NCBI GenBank assembly: GCA_964028335.1
Contig: OZ034802.1
Span: 63,335,999-63,399,998, forward strand
Direction: 5' to 3'
Length of the DNA stretch: 64,000 nt
Source: Altica lythri
Lineage: Eukaryota; Arthropoda; Insecta; Coleoptera; Chrysomelidae
Made by a program: the position numbers and the translations under genes. Positions 60,119 to 64,000 of this stretch are shown here, piece by piece. Every line of letters starts with the position of its first letter. Position 1 is the first letter of the stretch. The notes beneath the pieces are model-generated. The model worked only from the letters and a program-made list of their open reading frames with translations, made no database searches and was not told the DNA's origin.

Positions 60119-60572
60119 TTTTTCATATCACATGCTTTGAAACAGCTTGTTTTGATCCCTGTTTTGTCAGTCGAAACAAGACAATTTCAGACCAATGCAA
60201 CTGTCAGTCAGGAACTGACAGTTTTTTCTACCCTAGGGGAGACACAACGTTATTTCTGCCCGTCACATTCATTTATTTATTATTTATGTCTTTATTTCAA
60301 GTCTGTCAGAATCGCATTTGTAATAAACAAAAGCGAATAAAATCATAATCGTCTGACAGCTGTCGTCAAATCGTTGTCAAGATATTACTATTTGTCTGAA
60401 ATAGTCTTACTACAACTGGCTACAAAGATCAAAACTCGCTCTTTCAATGCATGTGATATGAAAAATATAGTGTGTGGCACGGGATGAAACAAAGACGATT
60501 TCTGACCTGGCGGTCAGGCTCTCGGCCTTGTCAGAAGGCGTCTTGTTTCACCCCTTGCCACACAATATACTA
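60119..60572 (+). mobile_element. Helentron-like short element, family A copy 2
   Basis: It starts TTTTTCATATCACATGC. A 39-bp imperfect inverted repeat of this end lies internally at about 60430-60468. A 100-base hairpin (60473-60570) closes with TGCCACACAATATACTA before TT. The body contains CTGACAGCTGTCG-like repeats. Confidence 0.75.
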
Positions 60573-60599
60573 TTAATTGACTTTCTTTCAACAATTATT

Positions 60600-61552
60600 T
60601 TTAATGACCTTGTAGATATCTTCTTAAAGCGCCTTCTTCATTACTGAAGGTTGGCTATAATTGTGGCAAACTGTTCTCTGTCTTGTGCTGTCCTAAATAA
60701 TGTGTGTGTCCAAGCATGTCTAGTCCCGTATGTTCCTTAGGCAAAAACACTTCCTCTGTCAGGTCCTCATTTTCCTTTAATCTTTCCCTCCATTATTAGT
60801 CGTAGAATGCTGTATCTCTCTCCTCAGTAAATATGCCCCAGATAACCAGTTTTTTGTACTTTAATCATTCTTAAGAGTTCTTTATCAGTTCCCATCATAC
60901 GCAGTACCCTTTCATTTGTAACATGTTCTGTCCCAGAGATCCTCAAGATTCTTCGGAGCACCCTCATTTCAAAGGCTTCTAAGTATCTCATTCCTTTTAC
61001 TACAAGGGCTCATGTTTCGAATCCTATAGTAATATAGACCAAATGTATGTTTTTAGGAAACATTAACGAACATCCAATGATAAGGTGGGGTTTGCCAGAA
61101 GATTTTATATAGGTATATCTGGATGTTCGGGTCGTGATTTATAATACGTGTAAGAGCCATCACTTTTTTTTTCTGTTTTTTCTGTATTTTCTTTCAGACC
61201 CATGTTATCCCCTTCTCTTATCACTGCGTCCAATATTTGTTGCCATTCTTCAATACGTTGTTCGCTATTATAACGGTGTCATCTGCACATCTTAAGTTAT
61301 TTATATATACTCCATTGAATTTAGCTTCCTTCTTTATACTTTCCAAGGACCTCTGTAATATTTGTTCTGAATATAAATTGAATAAAAGTGGATTTAGTAG
61401 ACATCCTTGACGCACACCTCGCTTTATTGGTGTGTTTCTTGTTAAAAGGTCGCCCACTTTAATGGCCACATTTTGTTCCCAGTACAAGGTTTTTATAAGA
61501 AATACATTTTTATTGTCTAGTTCCGTGTGCTTCACACGGCGGCCAAAGGCTT
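60600..61552 (-). mobile_element. LINE reverse transcriptase, 3' half (interrupted)
   Basis: The minus-strand frame 61571-61221 reads KAFGRRVKHTELDNKN, NTPIKRGVRQGCLLNPLLFN, YINNLRCADDTVIIANNV (active site). Later frames give LRLIMEGKI and a typical C-terminus. The family is RTE-like. The 5' half lies beyond the family B insertion, at 62046. Confidence 0.75.
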
Positions 61553-62045
61553 TTTTATAATTCACGTTCACAAAGTTTCTATTTCGACACTAAAAACAGT
61601 ATCGAAATAGATTCATTGTAACACTGTTTTTGGTAACTTTTTGTTTTACACAATTGGTTGCACTGCACTGATTTTCAACGAAAGAGTTCAGGTAGTAAAT
61701 CAAGAAGTATGTTGTAGTAAATTATTAGCTACATTATCAGCGTTATTGCTAAATTCGGAATATTTTATACAAATTTGACAAACATTCTAATTTAAAATCA
61801 TTAAAACTGACAAGTGTCAAAACTGTCAAGATTGCCAACATAAATAAATATTTCGAAAAACTCTCATTTTACTTTTTTTTATACTTTTAAAAGTTCATTA
61901 TAAAAAATAGTATGTAACACTCGAGTTACAATGACGGTTTGTAGTACTCGTTCTTTGCGAAACTCACCGCTTCGCGGTTCGTTTCGCAAACTGAACTCGT
62001 ACTACGAAACCTCTGTCATTGTAACACTTGTATTACAATATACTA
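61553..62045 (+). mobile_element. Helentron-like short element, family B copy 2
   Basis: It matches 47022-47514 almost base for base and is also 493 bp. It interrupts a LINE frame: FIDYE reads up to 62046 and KAF resumes at 61552. The host T-run is shared between the two junctions, with no clear target duplication. Confidence 0.85.
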
Positions 62046-63110
62046 TTTCGTAATCGATGAAGCAGAGAAATACATCTTTCCGTTGATCGCGACATTTTTG
62101 TAATAATACTTAAATACCTATGAACAGTCCTTCTCTTGTACCAAGTCCCATCCGGAATACATACTGATTTTCACTCACATTTCGTTCACATTCTTTGTAT
62201 ATGCGTTGATGTATGATTCTGAGTAGAACTTTTAGGTCATTGCTCATGAAACTACTTAGTCGATACTATGAGCATTTGTTTGCTCTACTCTTCTTAGGTA
62301 TAGAAACGAAAGTAAATGACAACCAGTCTCGTGGAAGAAGCAATGTGTTATATATTTTATTTATTAATGGTGTTAAAGTCGGGAGATTATTTTCATCCAT
62401 TTATTTTTAACATTTCGTCCTATATATTGTCTGGGCCTGCAGCTTTTCCAATCTTTACATTGTCGATTGCTCTTTTCACCTCCGATATTAGTAAATCTAA
62501 GTCTTATTCATGTTCGGCTTATTTGGCGGTTCATTTGTTGTTCTTCCCTTATGTCATTAAAGAGATCCCCAATGTATTCTCTGCACATTACTTCTATGTC
62601 TTCTGGGTTTGTAACGATTTTGTTGTTATCATTCACGAGTTTTGTTGGGATGTGACTTTCTCTTATACCTGTAACTTGTCTGATGTTTTTATAAGCGTTG
62701 AAGTGGTCATGTCTTCTTGAAATCTCTTCCAGTTTCTGGCATCCATCGTTCATCCAAACTTCTTTTGATTTTCTGATAAGCCTTCTGATGTTTTTCTGTG
62801 TTTCTTTGTATTTTACGTATTCTCCATTTTTATACTATCTTCTTACATCCATCTGTTCCAATATTAGGTACATTCGTCATCCACTCCTTACTTGTATTTT
62901 TGATTATGTTGTCTTGAAGTTCTCCCGATTTTATGGTTTCAATTTTTAATTGAAAGGGATCTCATAAACTTTAAACTCTCTGTTCCGAATCTGTTATTGT
63001 CTCTTTTTCTTGATCCTTTCATTTAGGACATTTCCCAGCTCAATGCGTGTCTTTGGTTCTTTGAGTTTTTCAAGATTGGGTTATTTATTTGTCTTATGTT
63101 GTAGATATGC
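62046..63110 (-). mobile_element. LINE, 5' half of the interrupted copy
   Basis: The minus-strand frame 62753-62508 reads FNAYKNIRQVTGIRESHIPT, then LVNDNNKIVTNPEDIEV and EYIGDLFND (linker before the reverse transcriptase). Frames near 62060-62300 end in FLCFIDYE, directly before the insertion. Confidence 0.65.
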
Positions 63111-63129
63111 GTTTCAAGTAATACAAATA

Positions 63130-64000
63130 CTTCGCTACCATAATTGCCTAATGTGACCTTGAAAGTAGTACCTAGGTACATGTAAAAAATTCAATGTGAT
63201 ATTTTTCATTGTGTGTGGGGCTTCTGGAATAGAAGGTTGTGCGGTGGGTTTAGTGTCGAGTTCAAAAAGAAAATTTTGGTAAAGAGTTCTGCCTTTCTGT
63301 GAAGGACGGAACTATTGAGCCGTCATCAGTTGTGAGTGAAGGGAACGAACTATTTGTAAAATTGTTATTGATATGTTTGACGATGGCTTCCATTAGGCTT
63401 TGGAATTACCTTTTCTCTCATTCAAGCGTCAAAGAGTCTTTTGGAATTGGAAATAGTGGTGTTGTATCTGTTTCTAGCGTTTATTATCATCCTGTTTTGT
63501 TTCATCTGATGGATTTTGTAGAAACATTTTGTGGGACTTGATCTTAGCTTTTTGAGCAATCTTTATTAAACCATGGCTTTTGTTTGGCTTTCAAGCTTCT
63601 GGTAAAGTGAGAAATGTAAGCTTCCATTGCACATGCACTGAATGATTTCAGTTATACTGTTGCATTTGCCGATGGATCTTCGTTGATAAAGCAGACGGGG
63701 TTCCGGGGATAAGTAGCAAAGTAGTCTCAGAAGCCTTCCCGATCTGCCTTTTTTAAGTTCCAAAAAGTTCTCTTGAGTGAGGTTCGATTGTACATTTGAC
63801 TTCTACTACATAATAATCAGAATTACCTGGGGGATACAGAACATTTACATTATACTGCTCAGGGTAAGTGGTCAAAAAAAGATCCAGAGTATTAGAACTG
63901 TTTATAGTGTGCTGAAGAAACCTATGCTACCTCCAGCCTTGCGGCCAGGGTCTGCGAGACCAAATATCACTTTTAGTCGATTTTTCAAAAAAACACGGGG
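63130..64000 (-). mobile_element. Jockey-like LINE, endonuclease-to-RT linker, runs off the window
   Basis: Minus-strand frames read LTTYPEQYNVNVLYPPGNSD and VVEVKCTIEP (end of the APE endonuclease), then ELKKGRSGRLLRLLCYLS and NFLFELDTKPTAQPSIPEAP (linker). Its 5' part lies beyond 64000. Confidence 0.55.

Noticed and set aside
62316..62720. 134-codon plus-strand frame
   Set aside because: It is antisense to the LINE frame at 62753-62508.
1..64000. CRISPR array, bacterial operon or viral genes
   Set aside because: No regularly spaced short repeats with spacers and no such genes; splice sites and transposons are those of an insect genome.

Overview
The window looks like AT-rich insect genomic DNA, probably from a beetle (inferred). 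It has few genes, long introns, and a dense layer of old transposable elements. No bacterial, viral or organellar genes are seen. All gene models below were assembled by hand from reading frames, GT/AG splice sites and matching intron phases.

Four host genes are supported. Three encode cuticular proteins of the CPR family (Rebers-Riddiford chitin-binding domain), each with a tiny first coding exon that starts the signal peptide: CPR-1 (minus strand, exons 9912-9926, 3271-3507, 831-1157), CPR-2 (plus strand, exons 25413-25430, 26288-26568, 28888-29146) and CPR-3 (minus strand, exons 51094-51099, 48211-48339, 42542-42799). Together they form a loose cuticle-gene cluster whose secreted products would help build the chitin-protein exoskeleton. 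The fourth gene (plus strand, five exons, 12217-18671) encodes a 311-residue cysteine-containing protein that I tentatively relate to the insect DUF4729 family.

Nearly everything else is mobile DNA. There are at least seven degenerate mariner copies and one Tc1-like copy, several kinds of non-LTR retrotransposon (RTE-like, jockey/CR1-like and I-like with RNase H), two pogo/jerky-like fragments, a PIF/Harbinger derivative, a solo LTR with intact target duplication, a Helitron end, a tRNA-derived SINE family, several foldback or MITE elements, and two minisatellites each interrupted by a mariner.

The most interesting signals are non-coding. (1) A complete type I hammerhead-ribozyme motif at 40656-40719 lies inside a 389-bp insertion with an 11-bp target duplication that sits in a mariner. 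A second hammerhead of the same design lies at 41936-41995 on the other strand, and a decayed relative lies in both arms of a foldback at 26953-27333. (2) Three otherwise unrelated short element families (A, B, C; two copies each) share one design: a T-run 5' end, a large GC-rich hairpin at the 3' end, and a 3' terminus near ACTATT. Two of these copies are cleanly nested in other transposons. This pattern fits non-autonomous Helentron-like elements.

Layout: 1-10 kb CPR-1 with RTE, SINE, minisatellite and foldback in its introns; 10.6-12.1 kb Tc1 and LINE remnants; 12.2-18.7 kb DUF4729-like gene with LINE, LTR and mariner in its introns; 19-25 kb LINE, solo LTR, MITE and mariner; 25.4-29.1 kb CPR-2; 29.9-37.4 kb LINEs and Helitron; 37.8-42 kb transposon nest with the hammerheads; 42.5-51.1 kb CPR-3; 52-64 kb transposon remnants.
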